A stretch of 50,857 bases of DNA from an uncultured Bacteroidia bacterium (GCA_938028625.1 CALIZB010000074.1:1-50857), one strand, 5' to 3'; numbered from the stretch's first letter, positions 8,096 through 17,435 are shown. The notes: generated from the sequence alone by a model not told the origin. Made by a program: numbers and translations.

Positions 8096-9907
8096 ATGAA
8101 ATATTTTTTATCCATAATCAGAACCATTTTGTTGTTTTTTATTTGTTTTTACATAACTCTGATGTTTTCACAAAATAATACAGTAAATCAAGTATATAAA
8201 CTGTATCTACAAGGTAACTTTGAACAAGCAAAAAAAGGATTAGACGAACTCCTTGCACAACAACCCAATAACCCCGAATGGCTATGGAAGCGTGCTATGT
8301 GCAGTTTAGAAAATAATCCATCAGAAAGTATCCCTTTCTTTGAAAAATGTGCTTCCATTCGGCCAGATTATCACCCTTTGCTATTCTGGTATCTTGGACA
8401 GTGTTATACAGGCACACAGAATTACGAAAAAGCCATAAATGCTTACGAAAAGTACAAGCCCAACAACCCGCTCAAAGCAGAACAAGCTATAAAACAAGTT
8501 CAGATAATACAAACCTACATACAAAATCCCGTTCAGGTTGAGATAAAACTCTTGGATACTGCAAAAATAAACACGATTTATGATGAATACGCACCTTTTT
8601 TCTTTGAAAATAAACTTGCCTTTACCCGAAATGTAGAACAGCAAGAAGATATTTATTATATTGATAATGACACTCTCAAAAAATTGTTTTCAAATACTAC
8701 AAATAACATAAAAATACAACGCAGTATGCCCCACTATGTACAAAATACGCTTTACTTTTATTATTGTGCTGATGCTAATACAAATGGCGATATTTATACT
8801 CAAACTTATCAAAATAATTCATGGAATACACCACAAAAATTACCTGACGGTATAAATTCTCCTTATTGGGAAACAGCACCTGCCCTTAACTTTACTCAAA
8901 CTTTACTCATTTTTGCATCAGATAGACCTAACGGCTATGGAAAGAGTGATTTGTATTTTTCTGTAAAAGACAGTACAGGTAAATGGACACCCGCACAAAA
9001 TATGGGCAGTACTCTAAATACAAAAGATGATGAAACTAATCCATATCTTACTCCTGATGGTAAAACTTTATATTTTATTTCAAATGGACATCAAACCCTA
9101 GGCGGCTTTGATATTTTTGTTAGTCATTATGAAAATGGAAACTGGTCTAAACCCCAAAATCTCGGCTATCCTATCAACACTATCTATAACGAATTGAACT
9201 ACTACATTATAGATTCTCTACATGCTTATATTGCTTCTGACCGCATATGTAACGAGTTTTCTAAAAACAACGTTAATATTTACTCTGTGCAATATCCTGT
9301 AAGAAAAAAAGCTGAAAGAAATTTTGCAGATGTATTTATACAAGCTAAAAACCCAAAAGGAGATGTTATACCTTTTTCTATTGATAATCAAGAAAATGTA
9401 AAAAAAGACACTCTTCCTAACCACATACAGCATCTTGTCTTACCGAAGAATAGTAGTCTTTATATTACTTTGTCTGCCAAAGGACACTTGTCTCAAAATA
9501 TAACTATTTTGACCACACAACAAGATACTTTATTTCTATATCCTGTTTTAGAACCACTTCAAACACAAAAAAACTATGTACTAAATAACATCTATTTCAA
9601 ACTCAATTCCAGCGAACTTGAACCCGAATCTTATCCTGCTATAGATGCTATTTTTTCAATGTTACAAGCAAATCCCCAGACACGCATACAAATTAATGGA
9701 CATACCGACAACACAGGTAATGCAAATAAAAACCTTGCGCTCTCCGAAGCTCGTGCAAACAGTGTAGCACAGTACTTAATCAACAAAAAAATAGATAAAA
9801 ATCGCATTATTATCAAAGGATTTGGAAGCCAAAAACCCATAGCAGACAATTCTACCGACGAAGGAAGGTACAAAAATAGACGCGTAGAATTTCAAATTAT
9901 TGAATGA
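8096..9907 (+). CDS. TPR / WD40-like propeller / OmpA protein, PorE-like
   Basis: 603 residues, with an N-terminal signal segment (KYFLSIIRTILLFFICFYI) and no clear lipobox. The order is TPR repeats (about 30-145), a PD40-type beta-propeller with repeated DGKTLYFIS- and FASDRPNGYGKSDLYF-like blades (about 160-410), a small beta domain like a carboxypeptidase regulatory domain (about 425-485), and a C-terminal OmpA domain with INGHTDNTGNANKNLALSEARA and YKNRRVEF. This is the architecture of PorE, the T9SS component that ties the PorK/N ring to peptidoglycan. Bacteroidota carry many paralogues with the same layout, so the T9SS role is inferred. GldB and a T9SS substrate occur elsewhere in the window. 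Confidence 0.85.
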   Translation: MKYFLSIIRTILLFFICFYITLMFSQNNTVNQVYKLYLQGNFEQAKKGLDELLAQQPNNPEWLWKRAMCSLENNPSESIPFFEKCASIRPDYHPLLFWYLGQCYTGTQNYEKAINAYEKYKPNNPLKAEQAIKQVQIIQTYIQNPVQVEIKLLDTAKINTIYDEYAPFFFENKLAFTRNVEQQEDIYYIDNDTLKKLFSNTTNNIKIQRSMPHYVQNTLYFYYCADANTNGDIYTQTYQNNSWNTPQKLPDGINSPYWETAPALNFTQTLLIFASDRPNGYGKSDLYFSVKDSTGKWTPAQNMGSTLNTKDDETNPYLTPDGKTLYFISNGHQTLGGFDIFVSHYENGNWSKPQNLGYPINTIYNELNYYIIDSLHAYIASDRICNEFSKNNVNIYSVQYPVRKKAERNFADVFIQAKNPKGDVIPFSIDNQENVKKDTLPNHIQHLVLPKNSSLYITLSAKGHLSQNITILTTQQDTLFLYPVLEPLQTQKNYVLNNIYFKLNSSELEPESYPAIDAIFSMLQANPQTRIQINGHTDNTGNANKNLALSEARANSVAQYLINKKIDKNRIIIKGFGSQKPIADNSTDEGRYKNRRVEFQIIE

Positions 9908-9935
9908 TATTCTAAAAATTCGCATTTTTGCAATA

Positions 9936-10379
9936 ATGATAGAAATCAGAAAAGTAGCTCGTCATGAATTATCACAAGTATTAGATTTGGTAAAACAGCT
10001 AGCTTTGTTTGAAAAAGCCCCGCAGGAAGTTACAGTAACCCTTGAAGAATACGAAAGAGATTTTGAAGACAACATATTTGATGCACTTGTAGCTTTGGAT
10101 AATCAAAAAGTGATAGGTATAGCGTTATATTACATTGGTTATTCTACTTGGAAAGGTAAAATGCTCTATTTAGATGATTTTTTTGTACTCCCTGAATACA
10201 GAAATCAAAAAATAGGAGAAAAACTTTTTAACGTTATCATAGAAGAAGCCAAAGAACAACAATGTAACCTTATCAAATGGCAAGTATTAGACTGGAATAC
10301 CGAAGCGCAACGTTTTTATCAGAAATATAACGCCATTATAGAAAAAGAATGGTGGAACGGTAAAATTATTCTGCTATAA
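9936..10379 (+). CDS. GNAT N-acetyltransferase, SSAT/thialysine acetyltransferase-like
   Basis: 147 residues from the ATG at 9936. The acetyl-CoA binding motif is YLDDFFVLPEYRNQKIGEKL (about 77-96), with the Q/RxxGxG/A loop as RNQKIG, and the C-terminal block has WNTEAQRFYQKYNA. The E/DDFFV preceding the loop and the WNxxA-FY block resemble the spermidine/spermine and thialysine epsilon-acetyltransferase branch, so a polyamine or lysine-analogue substrate is possible but not proven. The box-like CATTTTTG just upstream supports the ATG over a TTG start at 9900 that would overlap the previous gene. Confidence 0.85.
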   Translation: MIEIRKVARHELSQVLDLVKQLALFEKAPQEVTVTLEEYERDFEDNIFDALVALDNQKVIGIALYYIGYSTWKGKMLYLDDFFVLPEYRNQKIGEKLFNVIIEEAKEQQCNLIKWQVLDWNTEAQRFYQKYNAIIEKEWWNGKIILL

Positions 10380-10421
10380 CCTCGCTCATTTTTTCTAACT
10401 GTTTTTTATAGAATAAATTCT

Positions 10422-10429
10422 TATTTTTG
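10422..10429 (+). promoter_or_regulatory. TAnnTTTG promoter box of the HHH-barrel gene
   Basis: TATTTTTG followed by TGT and then the ATG at 10433, a 3-nt gap that implies a leaderless transcript. Confidence 0.65.
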
Positions 10430-10432
10430 TGT

Positions 10433-12544
10433 ATGCAAAAGTTTGTTTTTTTATGTTTGTGGGTATTTTTATCTTGTGTAATACTCTTTGCACAAAATGA
10501 TGTAAATGAAAAAAGTACTCTCAATGATATTCTAGAACAATCTACTAATGACGGTGATGATAACAGCGCCGTAGACTATGAACAACTTACACTTTTGCTG
10601 TTAGATTTACGCAAAAATCCTACTAATCTTAATGATATCAAAGAAGATATTTTGCTTCAACTACCAGGTATGAATAGCATACTTGTCAATAACCTTCGTA
10701 GATACATTCAACAAAATGGCAAATTAACCTCTGTGTTTGAATTACAAGCTGTACCTGGTTTTGATTTAGATATTATCAGCCGCATAGAACCTTATATCAC
10801 TGTAAAAGAAAGCTCTGTATATGACATAAATCCAAATGAAAAAGCCTTTCCAAGACCGAATATTCGCAACATTCCCAAAGATTTACATTATGAACTCATA
10901 GCAAGAAGCATTCGTATTTTAGAAAAACAAGAAGGTTATATTAGAACATCAGGGAATCGTTATCTTGGTGACCCATGGCGGCAGTACTTTCGTTTCAGAG
11001 GAATGTATAGGAATAATGTTTCTTTTGGAATAGTAGCAGAGAAAGATGCAGGAGAACAATTTTTATGGCAACCTAATCAAAAAATGTATGGTGCAGATTT
11101 TATCTCTGCACACTTTCATATACGTGATTTTGGTAGAATAAAAGCACTTTCTATCGGAGATTATACCCTTAATATCGGTCAGGGTTTAGTTTTTTGGAAC
11201 GGATTAGCATTTGGTAAAGGTGTAGAAACCATTAACGTTGTTAAGCGAAATGGCAGAGGAATATTACCGTATCGTTCTGTAAATGAATATATGTTTGCTC
11301 GCGGAGTAGCTACTACTATGGCTATTACAAAGCGTATTGAAGTTACTGCATTTTATTCCAATCGCAATCTTGATGCATCGGTAGCGCTTACAGATGCTTT
11401 ATCAGAAGAAATTTTAGCTTTTTCAACAATTAACCTTGCAGGCTTACATAGAACAGAAACCGAGTTAAGTAAAAAAAATAATGTTAATGAACAAATAGCA
11501 GGGAGTCGTGTGGCTTATCAGAAGCATAATTTTAAGGCAGGCTGTACAGGATATTATCAGCAGTTTAACAGACCTTTTGTTGTATCTACTAACGGATACA
11601 AGAGATATGAATTTTCTGATAAAACAAATGCTGTTCTTGGGGCAGATTATGATTATACCTTTGAGAACATGAATTTTTTTGGTGAGGTAGCTATGAGTAA
11701 AAATCAAAAATTTGCTACGATACAAGGCGCACTGATAAGTTTAGACCCAAAAGTAGATGCAGCCGTGCTATTTCGCTATTTAGATAAAAGTTTTCATAAT
11801 ACGAATGGAAATGTATTTGCAGAACGCCGTTTTGACCTTAATAATGAAACAGGAATTTATACAGGAATTAAAATAAAACCTACTTCAAAGTGGTTATTAA
11901 GTAGTTATTATGACAAATTTTGGTTTTCTCAATGGCGTTATGATGTATCTATGCCATCAGAAGGTAGCCGTTTTTTAGCACAGATAGATTATTCTTTTTC
12001 TAGGCAAAATCTTGTTTCTTTACGGTACAGGCATAACTTTAAGCAAAAAAATGCAGATAATCCTATTTCTACTCAAAACTTGAAGTATATTGATAATTTT
12101 TATACAGATTATTTTCGTTTAGATAACCGCATTCAACTTACACAAACATTAGAAAGTCATACGCGTATAGAATTTTCATGGTATAAAGACGATATAAAGA
12201 AAATTTACCCAGGATTGTTGATTTTACAAGATTTGAACTTCAAAGTATGGAAAAATAAATTAGAATTTACAGGTAGGTATGCTATTTTTGATGCTAAAAA
12301 TTACGAGTCTCGCATTTATGCATACGAAAACGATATTTTAGGACTGTATACCATTCCTGCATACAGTGGTGTAGGTACGCGTACATATGTTATGGTACGT
12401 TGGGTGCTTACAGATAAGATAGATTTCTGGGCAAGATATTCTAATACACTCTATACAGATAGAGATAGTGTAGGGTCATATTTAGATGAAAGCAAAGGGA
12501 ATATACGCTCTGATATTAAACTACAACTGAGAATTACGTTTTAA
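10433..12544 (+). CDS. Helix-hairpin-helix plus outer-membrane beta-barrel protein
   Basis: 703 residues. A signal peptide (about 1-21, ending LFAQ) is followed by a helix-hairpin-helix region (about 50-125) with LNDIKEDILLQLPGMN and FELQAVPGFDLDIISRIEPYI, two copies of the ComEA-type LPG(h)xxxxA pattern. The rest is strand-rich with alternating aromatic residues and ends in LQLRITF, a typical barrel C-terminus. HHH domains bind DNA, so pairing one with a barrel suggests contact with DNA at the outer membrane, or a reuse of the fold for protein contacts. The family occurs widely in Bacteroidota without an assigned role as far as I know. Confidence 0.8.
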   Translation: MQKFVFLCLWVFLSCVILFAQNDVNEKSTLNDILEQSTNDGDDNSAVDYEQLTLLLLDLRKNPTNLNDIKEDILLQLPGMNSILVNNLRRYIQQNGKLTSVFELQAVPGFDLDIISRIEPYITVKESSVYDINPNEKAFPRPNIRNIPKDLHYELIARSIRILEKQEGYIRTSGNRYLGDPWRQYFRFRGMYRNNVSFGIVAEKDAGEQFLWQPNQKMYGADFISAHFHIRDFGRIKALSIGDYTLNIGQGLVFWNGLAFGKGVETINVVKRNGRGILPYRSVNEYMFARGVATTMAITKRIEVTAFYSNRNLDASVALTDALSEEILAFSTINLAGLHRTETELSKKNNVNEQIAGSRVAYQKHNFKAGCTGYYQQFNRPFVVSTNGYKRYEFSDKTNAVLGADYDYTFENMNFFGEVAMSKNQKFATIQGALISLDPKVDAAVLFRYLDKSFHNTNGNVFAERRFDLNNETGIYTGIKIKPTSKWLLSSYYDKFWFSQWRYDVSMPSEGSRFLAQIDYSFSRQNLVSLRYRHNFKQKNADNPISTQNLKYIDNFYTDYFRLDNRIQLTQTLESHTRIEFSWYKDDIKKIYPGLLILQDLNFKVWKNKLEFTGRYAIFDAKNYESRIYAYENDILGLYTIPAYSGVGTRTYVMVRWVLTDKIDFWARYSNTLYTDRDSVGSYLDESKGNIRSDIKLQLRITF

Positions 12545-12578
12545 GAGAAAATAGTTTGCAAAAAATTAGTTTGAACAG

Positions 12579-12613
12579 GCGAGCTTTCAGCTTGCTCATT
12601 GAGCAGGATTCAA
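12579..12613. repeat. REP-like double hairpin in convergent spacer
   Basis: Two overlapping short stems: GCGAGCT/AGCTTGC with loop TTC, and TGCTC/GAGCA with loop ATT. It lacks a T-run, so it is not a simple terminator. It shares TCATTGAGYAG with the larger hairpin at 17399-17435, which hints at a degenerate dispersed repeat. Confidence 0.35.
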
Positions 12614-12643
12614 CATCTACACATCTAAAACTGATATTAAAAT

Positions 12644-12677
12644 TAAAAAATGCAATGATGAACTACACCATTGCATT
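12644..12677 (-). terminator. Rho-independent terminator of fumC
   Basis: Reading the minus strand, AATGCAATG and CATTGCATT form a perfect 9-bp stem with an 11-nt loop, and a run of T follows immediately. It lies 22 nt past the fumC stop codon. Confidence 0.75.
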
Positions 12678-12698
12678 AAAGAGAAAGAAGCGGTAAAA

Positions 12699-14096
12699 TC
12701 AGTTACCAAGCATTTTTTTGGCATCTACCCATTGGTCAAACTGCTCATTAGTAAGTAAATTAAGTTCAAGAGCGGCTTCGCGCAGCGTTTTATTTTCTTT
12801 ATGGGCTTTTTTGGCAATTTTTGCGGCATTTTCGTACCCTATATGTGGATTAAGTGCGGTTACCAGCATAAGTGAGTTTTCAAGATGTTTTTGTATCATA
12901 GGATAATTAGGTTCTATACCTACGGCACAATGTTCATTAAAGCTACTGCAAGCATCACCTAAAAGACGTGCAGAAGTAAGGATATTGTAAATAATCATAG
13001 GTTTGAACACGTTTAGTTCAAAATGTCCGTTCATGCCGCCTACGGTCACAGCCATATCATTACCAATGACTTGCGCGCATACCATAGTCATGGCTTCGGC
13101 TTGGGTAGGATTTACTTTACCGGGCATAATAGAAGAACCAGGTTCATTTTCAGGGATAAGAATCTCTGCAAAACCGCTACGAGGTCCGGAAGCTAATAAA
13201 CGAATATCATTAGCGATTTTCATGAGTGCTACGGCAGTAGTTTTGAAAGCACCTGAAAGTTCTACCATAGCATCATGGCTGGCTAAGGCTTCAAATTTAT
13301 TTTCTGCGGTACGGAAAGGTAAACCTGTAAACTCTGCTATTTTTTGCGCTACTTTTTCTGCGTATCCTTTGGGTGCATTTAAACCTGTACCTACGGCAGT
13401 ACCACCGAGTGCTAATTCTGCAACATGTTCTAATGCTTTTTCAATAGCTTTTACCGCATGGTCAAGTTGGGATACATATCCTGAAAATTCTTGTCCAAGC
13501 GTAAGGGGAGTAGCGTCCATGAGGTGTGTTCTACCAATTTTTACTATATCCTTAAAAGATTCAGATTTTTGGGCAAGGGTATCTCTGAGGGCTTTTATCA
13601 TAGGAATAGTGTGTTTTACAACTATCTGATAAGCGGCAATGTGCATAGCGGTAGGAAAAGTATCATTAGAACTTTGCGATTTATTAACATCATCATTAGG
13701 GTGTAAAATCTTTTTTTCATCAGTAAGTTTGCCACCTGAGAGCACATGTGCGCGATAAGCTATAACTTCATTTACGTTCATGTTACTTTGTGTGCCTGAA
13801 CCTGTTTGCCATATTACAAGTGGAAATTCATCATCTAATTTACCTTGTAAAATTTCATCACAAACTTTGCTTATCCATTCCATTTTTTCTTTGGATAATA
13901 CACCAAGTTCATAATTCGTTATAGCGGCGGCTTTTTTGAGAATAGCAAACGCATAAATCACTTCTTTGGGCATACGATGTCCGAGTGATAAGCCAATGCT
14001 GAAATTCTGAGTAGAACGTTGCGTTTGTGCACCCCAGTAGCGATGAGCAGGGACTTCAACAGGCCCCATGGTATCTTTTTCTATACGATATTCCAT
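12699..14096 (-). CDS. fumC: Class II fumarate hydratase
   Basis: Iron-independent fumarase of the TCA cycle, converting fumarate to L-malate. The protein is 465 residues, close to the usual 460-470. The superfamily signature [13 protein letters not shown] is intact, as are the substrate loop [13 protein letters not shown], the [11 protein letters not shown] block and the [16 protein letters not shown] block with the catalytic His. The ATG at 14096 ([16 protein letters not shown]) is preferred: the longer frame would start at a TTG that lies in the TATATTTG promoter box. A strong terminator follows the gene. It appears monocistronic. Confidence 0.95.
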   Translation of the reverse strand: MEYRIEKDTMGPVEVPAHRYWGAQTQRSTQNFSIGLSLGHRMPKEVIYAFAILKKAAAITNYELGVLSKEKMEWISKVCDEILQGKLDDEFPLVIWQTGSGTQSNMNVNEVIAYRAHVLSGGKLTDEKKILHPNDDVNKSQSSNDTFPTAMHIAAYQIVVKHTIPMIKALRDTLAQKSESFKDIVKIGRTHLMDATPLTLGQEFSGYVSQLDHAVKAIEKALEHVAELALGGTAVGTGLNAPKGYAEKVAQKIAEFTGLPFRTAENKFEALASHDAMVELSGAFKTTAVALMKIANDIRLLASGPRSGFAEILIPENEPGSSIMPGKVNPTQAEAMTMVCAQVIGNDMAVTVGGMNGHFELNVFKPMIIYNILTSARLLGDACSSFNEHCAVGIEPNYPMIQKHLENSLMLVTALNPHIGYENAAKIAKKAHKENKTLREAALELNLLTNEQFDQWVDAKKMLGN

Positions 14097-14114
14097 ATAC
14101 ACTTGATTTGTGTT

Positions 14115-14122
14115 CAAATATA
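14115..14122 (-). promoter_or_regulatory. TAnnTTTG promoter box of fumC
   Basis: TATATTTG on the minus strand, 18 nt before the ATG at 14096. Confidence 0.6.
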
Positions 14123-14189
14123 CTTTATTTTTTTCAATGTAAAAGTATGTTGCTTTACTATTTAGTTTTGAGTGTTTGTTATTTTACTT

Positions 14190-14909
14190 TTATGAAGTTC
14201 TTATTCTTTCTAAAAAAACCGCAGTAGCTACTGCAACGTTCAAAGATTCTGCTTTGCCTATACGAGGAATAGTAACAGAAACCGCATGAGGTAATTTATT
14301 TTGAATACCTTTACTTTCATTGCCCATTTGTAAAATAAAAGGTTCTTGAAAAGTAATCTGTTCAATAGGTATTCCTTGTAAATCGGCTATATATACGTTT
14401 GAAGCATTTTGAGGTATCTCCTCAACAGTAATACAATTTACTCGCAAAAACGACCCCATGCTTGCTTGTAAGGTTTTTGGATTGTAAATATCTACGCAAT
14501 CGGGGGTAAGTAGAATCTGCGGTATGCCGTACCAATCGCAAGTACGAATAATAGTGCCTAAATTACCTGGGTCACGTATGCTTTCTAAAAATAACGCATT
14601 TTGTAAAGGATTATATTCTGATACAGTAGGTATACGCATGAGTGCCATAATTTTTGGAAAAACTTGCATTTGAGTAAGTTGTTTGCTTTGTGCAGAAGTA
14701 AGCACATAAATAGGAACAGAATGCGGTAAAGTATATTGAGGAACATAATTTTCTGTAACATAGATAGCTTTTATCCAAGAAAGTCCATCTTGTATAATCT
14801 CTTGAATAATTTTATCTCCTTCTATGAGGAATTCCTGTCGGGCATAGCGATATTTGCTCAAATGCAGTTTTTTTAGTTCTTTACATTGATTTTGACTAAT
14901 TCTGTTCAT
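14190..14909 (-). CDS. SpoU/TrmH-family RNA 2'-O-methyltransferase
   Basis: 239 residues. The N-terminal substrate-binding domain (L30e-like, about 1-85) precedes a knotted SpoU domain. The three SPOUT motifs are present: LESIRDPGNLGTIIRTCDWYG (motif 1, with the catalytic Arg), ILQMGNESKGI (motif 2) and IPRIGKAESLNVAVATAVF (motif 3). It should methylate a ribose in rRNA or tRNA with SAM; RlmB-like or TsnR-like specificity cannot be separated by eye. Its start lies inside the 3' end of the upstream nuclease gene, a 14-nt overlap that indicates translational coupling. Both proteins act on RNA, so the pairing makes sense. Confidence 0.9.
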   Translation of the reverse strand: MNRISQNQCKELKKLHLSKYRYARQEFLIEGDKIIQEIIQDGLSWIKAIYVTENYVPQYTLPHSVPIYVLTSAQSKQLTQMQVFPKIMALMRIPTVSEYNPLQNALFLESIRDPGNLGTIIRTCDWYGIPQILLTPDCVDIYNPKTLQASMGSFLRVNCITVEEIPQNASNVYIADLQGIPIEQITFQEPFILQMGNESKGIQNKLPHAVSVTIPRIGKAESLNVAVATAVFLERIRTS

Positions 14910-16317
14910 GATTGAGTGTGTTTATCTCAAATATCTCACCTTTGGCAGGAATCTGTACATTTGGAAAATTATGTTTTTTTAATAGTTCCTTAAAGGTAAG
15001 TTGTTCTTGATATTCACCATGTACTAAAAACACACCTTTAAGAAGGTTTTTATCTTGTGTATCTATAAATTTTAGAAGTTCGGATTGGTCTGCATGAGCA
15101 GAGAAAGCATCAATTTGTTCTGTATGGGCAAGAATAGGAATAGTATCTCCGAATATTTCTAACTGTGGTGGGTCTTTTTTCAAAATTTTTGAACCGAGAG
15201 TATTCTCTGCACAAAAACCTACAATGAGAATTGTGTTTTCAGGTTTAGCAAGGTTGTTTTTGAGATGGTGCATTACTCTACCCCCATCGCCCATACCTGA
15301 AGCGCTAATAATTACACAAGGTCCTTCTAATTTATTAAGTTGTTTACTTTCTTCTTTGGTTGCTACATAAGTAAGCCTGTCAAATTCAAATGGATTATGA
15401 TTTTGGTTAAAATATGCTATTACCTCGTCATCAAAACAATCAGAGTATTTAATAAACACGTTTTGAGTTAAATCTGTAGCTAATGGACTGTCTACATAGA
15501 CAGGCACATGTTGTAATTTACCTATACGACTGAGTTTTTCAAATGCAAATACCACAGCTTGGGTTCTATCTAAACTAAAAGCAGGAATGATAAGTTTAGC
15601 TTTGCGTTGTATGCAGGTTTCATTAAATATACGAAGTAAAGCCTCTTCGGCAGTTTCTTTACGGGAGTGCATTCTTGCGCCATAGGTAGACTCTATTATA
15701 AGATAATCTACCTGTGGCATAGGTACAGGGTCACGCAATACTAAACGGTTTTCTGTGCCAATATCTCCTGTAAAACCAATACGAGTAGTTTTTTCATTTT
15801 CTCTAATCTCTAGAGTAACACTGGCTGAACCCAGGATATGCCCTGCATCTGTGAACATAAACTTTACCTGTGGGTGCAAGGTATACCATTTATTGTAATG
15901 GGCGGTGTGAAAAAGTTCTAAGGTATTACGTACATCTTCTTGGGAATACAAAGGTTGCAAAGGAGTTTTATTGTTTTTTGCTTTTCTTTTTTTTGCATCA
16001 TTTTCGTTGATATTGGCACTATCTGTAAGAATGTAAGCGCATAAATCAAAAGTGGCGGGAGTAGAGATAATTTTACCTCTGAAGCCTTGTTTTACAAGAT
16101 TAGGGATATTCCCTGCATGGTCTGCATGGGCGTGGCTAAGTATAACCACGTCAATTTGGCTAGCATCAAAAGGAAAAGATTTATTTTTTACATAAAGCTC
16201 TTCTTTTACACCTTGATAAAGACCACATTCTAATAATATCTTAAAACCGTCGGCGAGTTCAATTAAGTGCATGCTCCCCGTAATTTCACGGGCAGCACCC
16301 CAAAAGGTTATCTTCAT
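14896..16317 (-). CDS. Metallo-beta-lactamase-fold beta-CASP ribonuclease (YSH1/CPSF73-like)
   Basis: 473 residues. The metallo-beta-lactamase motif 2, SHAHADHAGN, gives zinc ligands His62, His64, Asp66 and His67. A beta-CASP domain is inserted in the middle (about 200-370) and contains SGMGDGGRVMHHL. The C-terminus carries the RMMBL-type segment DAFSAHADQSELL and FLVHGE. The set matches bacterial CPSF73-like RNA nucleases, which are distinct from RNase J. It probably cleaves single-stranded RNA in the cytoplasm. It overlaps the SpoU methyltransferase gene at its 3' end by 14 nt. Confidence 0.9.
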   Translation of the reverse strand: MKITFWGAAREITGSMHLIELADGFKILLECGLYQGVKEELYVKNKSFPFDASQIDVVILSHAHADHAGNIPNLVKQGFRGKIISTPATFDLCAYILTDSANINENDAKKRKAKNNKTPLQPLYSQEDVRNTLELFHTAHYNKWYTLHPQVKFMFTDAGHILGSASVTLEIRENEKTTRIGFTGDIGTENRLVLRDPVPMPQVDYLIIESTYGARMHSRKETAEEALLRIFNETCIQRKAKLIIPAFSLDRTQAVVFAFEKLSRIGKLQHVPVYVDSPLATDLTQNVFIKYSDCFDDEVIAYFNQNHNPFEFDRLTYVATKEESKQLNKLEGPCVIISASGMGDGGRVMHHLKNNLAKPENTILIVGFCAENTLGSKILKKDPPQLEIFGDTIPILAHTEQIDAFSAHADQSELLKFIDTQDKNLLKGVFLVHGEYQEQLTFKELLKKHNFPNVQIPAKGEIFEINTLNHEQN

Positions 16318-16375
16318 ATTGTTTTCTAAAATAAAAGTAAAAACTGTTTCTATAGGGTTTTAATAATGTTTTTTG

Positions 16376-16383
16376 CAAAGATA
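16376..16383 (-). promoter_or_regulatory. TAnnTTTG promoter box of the beta-CASP gene
   Basis: TATCTTTG on the minus strand, 58 nt before the ATG at 16317. This is one of the longer leaders in the window. Confidence 0.5.
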
Positions 16384-16451
16384 AACAAACAAAGACTTTA
16401 TGCAAAAAATTTTGTTTATAGTAATCAGCAGGATACTGAATATATACTGAA

Positions 16452-16476
16452 AAACCGCAACAAATTGTTGCGGTTT
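16452..16476 (-). terminator. Rho-independent terminator of the enoyl-CoA hydratase gene
   Basis: A perfect 12-bp inverted repeat, AAACCGCAACAA / TTGTTGCGGTTT, with T5 after it on the minus strand. It lies about 60 nt past the hydratase stop. A second small hairpin, AAAAAC-TTC-GTTTTT, sits at about 16480-16495. Confidence 0.75.
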
Positions 16477-16535
16477 AATAAAAACTTCGTTTTTTATTTT
16501 GTTAAATATTCGGTACTGTGAGGGTTAATTCAGAA

Positions 16536-17303
16536 TTAAAAATTAGGTTTTCTTTTTTCAAGGAATGCGCTTACCCCTTCTTTGAAGTCATTGTGTGTAA
16601 AACACTGTCCAAAGTTTTTAACTTCTTCTTCAAAACCATTTTTATTCCTGTCAAAATAAGCATTTACGCTTTTTATAGAAAGATACACTGCATTCGGACT
16701 TTGAGCATGTATTTTAGCTAAAATTTCTTTACATTTATTGAGTAATTCGTTCTGAGGCACAACATAGTTTACCAATCCAAGTGTGTAAGCATCGTTAGCG
16801 CTTATCATATCAGTAGTTAAGATAAGTTCTAAGGCTTTTGTTTTTCCTATGTACTGTACTAATCTTTGTGTACCACCGTATCCGGGGATAAGTCCTAATT
16901 TTACTTCGGGCTGTCCGAATTTGGCATTTTCAGAAGCTACACGAAGATGGCATGCCATAGCTAATTCACACCCTCCACCCAAAGCGAAACCGTTTACAGC
17001 GGCAATTACGGGTTTAGGAGAATTTTCTATCATGCCAAAAATAACATGACCATTATTGGCTAAATTAGACGCCTGCTGTGCGTCAAGCCCTACAAATTCC
17101 TGAATATCTGCGCCTGCGGCAAAGGCTTTTTCGCCTGAACCTGTAATGATTACAGATTTTACCTCTGTATTTGCCAAAGCCTGAGTAAAAGCATTTCTTA
17201 AATCTGTAAGCAAAGCCTGATTTAAGGCATTGAGCTTGTCAGGACGATTTAAGGTAATAATACAAATGTTGTTTTCTACGGATACTAATAATGTCTGATA
17301 CAT
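16536..17303 (-). CDS. Enoyl-CoA hydratase/isomerase family protein
   Basis: Crotonase-fold enzyme of 255 residues from the ATG at 17303. It shows the first oxyanion segment AFAAGADIQEFVG, the second GFALGGGCELAMACHLRVAS, and the acid-base region FGQPEVKLGLIPGYGGTQRL, with both glutamates of true enoyl-CoA hydratases (GGGCE and GQPE). It should add water to trans-2-enoyl-CoA in beta-oxidation or a related acyl-CoA route. No other beta-oxidation genes are adjacent, so the exact substrate (crotonyl, methacrylyl or phenylacetate-route CoA) is open. The start is set by a box ending 4 nt upstream; a longer frame to 17333 would cross it. Confidence 0.9.
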   Translation of the reverse strand: MYQTLLVSVENNICIITLNRPDKLNALNQALLTDLRNAFTQALANTEVKSVIITGSGEKAFAAGADIQEFVGLDAQQASNLANNGHVIFGMIENSPKPVIAAVNGFALGGGCELAMACHLRVASENAKFGQPEVKLGLIPGYGGTQRLVQYIGKTKALELILTTDMISANDAYTLGLVNYVVPQNELLNKCKEILAKIHAQSPNAVYLSIKSVNAYFDRNKNGFEEEVKNFGQCFTHNDFKEGVSAFLEKRKPNF

Positions 17304-17307
17304 ACTG

Positions 17308-17315
17308 CAAATCAA
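17308..17315 (-). promoter_or_regulatory. Near-consensus promoter box of the enoyl-CoA hydratase gene
   Basis: TTGATTTG (one mismatch to TAnnTTTG) on the minus strand, 4 nt before the ATG. Confidence 0.4.
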
Positions 17316-17398
17316 GTAATTTTTTGTCAACAAGACAAAAAACTGTGTAAATATTAGAATTTCAGAATTCGGATTATCAACTTCGGATTTGTAGATTC

Positions 17399-17435
17399 GG
17401 TCATTGAGTAGAACGCAGTTCGTACTGAAATGACC
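17399..17435. repeat. Imperfect REP-like palindrome
   Basis: Outer arms GGTCATT / AATGACC and inner arms AGTA-GAAC / GTTC-(G)-TACT fold into a long hairpin with loop GCA. It is reminiscent of short palindromic intergenic repeats common in Bacteroidota. It sits between the regulator gene end (17466) and the hydratase promoter, with three scattered TTCGGATT words around it (17368, 17382, 17448). Confidence 0.45.

Noticed and set aside
13003-13629. 208-codon open frame antisense to fumC
   Set aside because: It lies wholly within the strongly conserved fumC gene on the other strand, has no promoter box and no recognisable protein features; a composition shadow.
14213-14234. Palindrome GCAGTAGCTACTGC followed by a T-run on the minus strand, terminator-like
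   Set aside because: It lies inside the SpoU coding sequence and encodes the conserved AVATAVF motif 3; termination here would remove the stop codon, so it is most likely coincidental.
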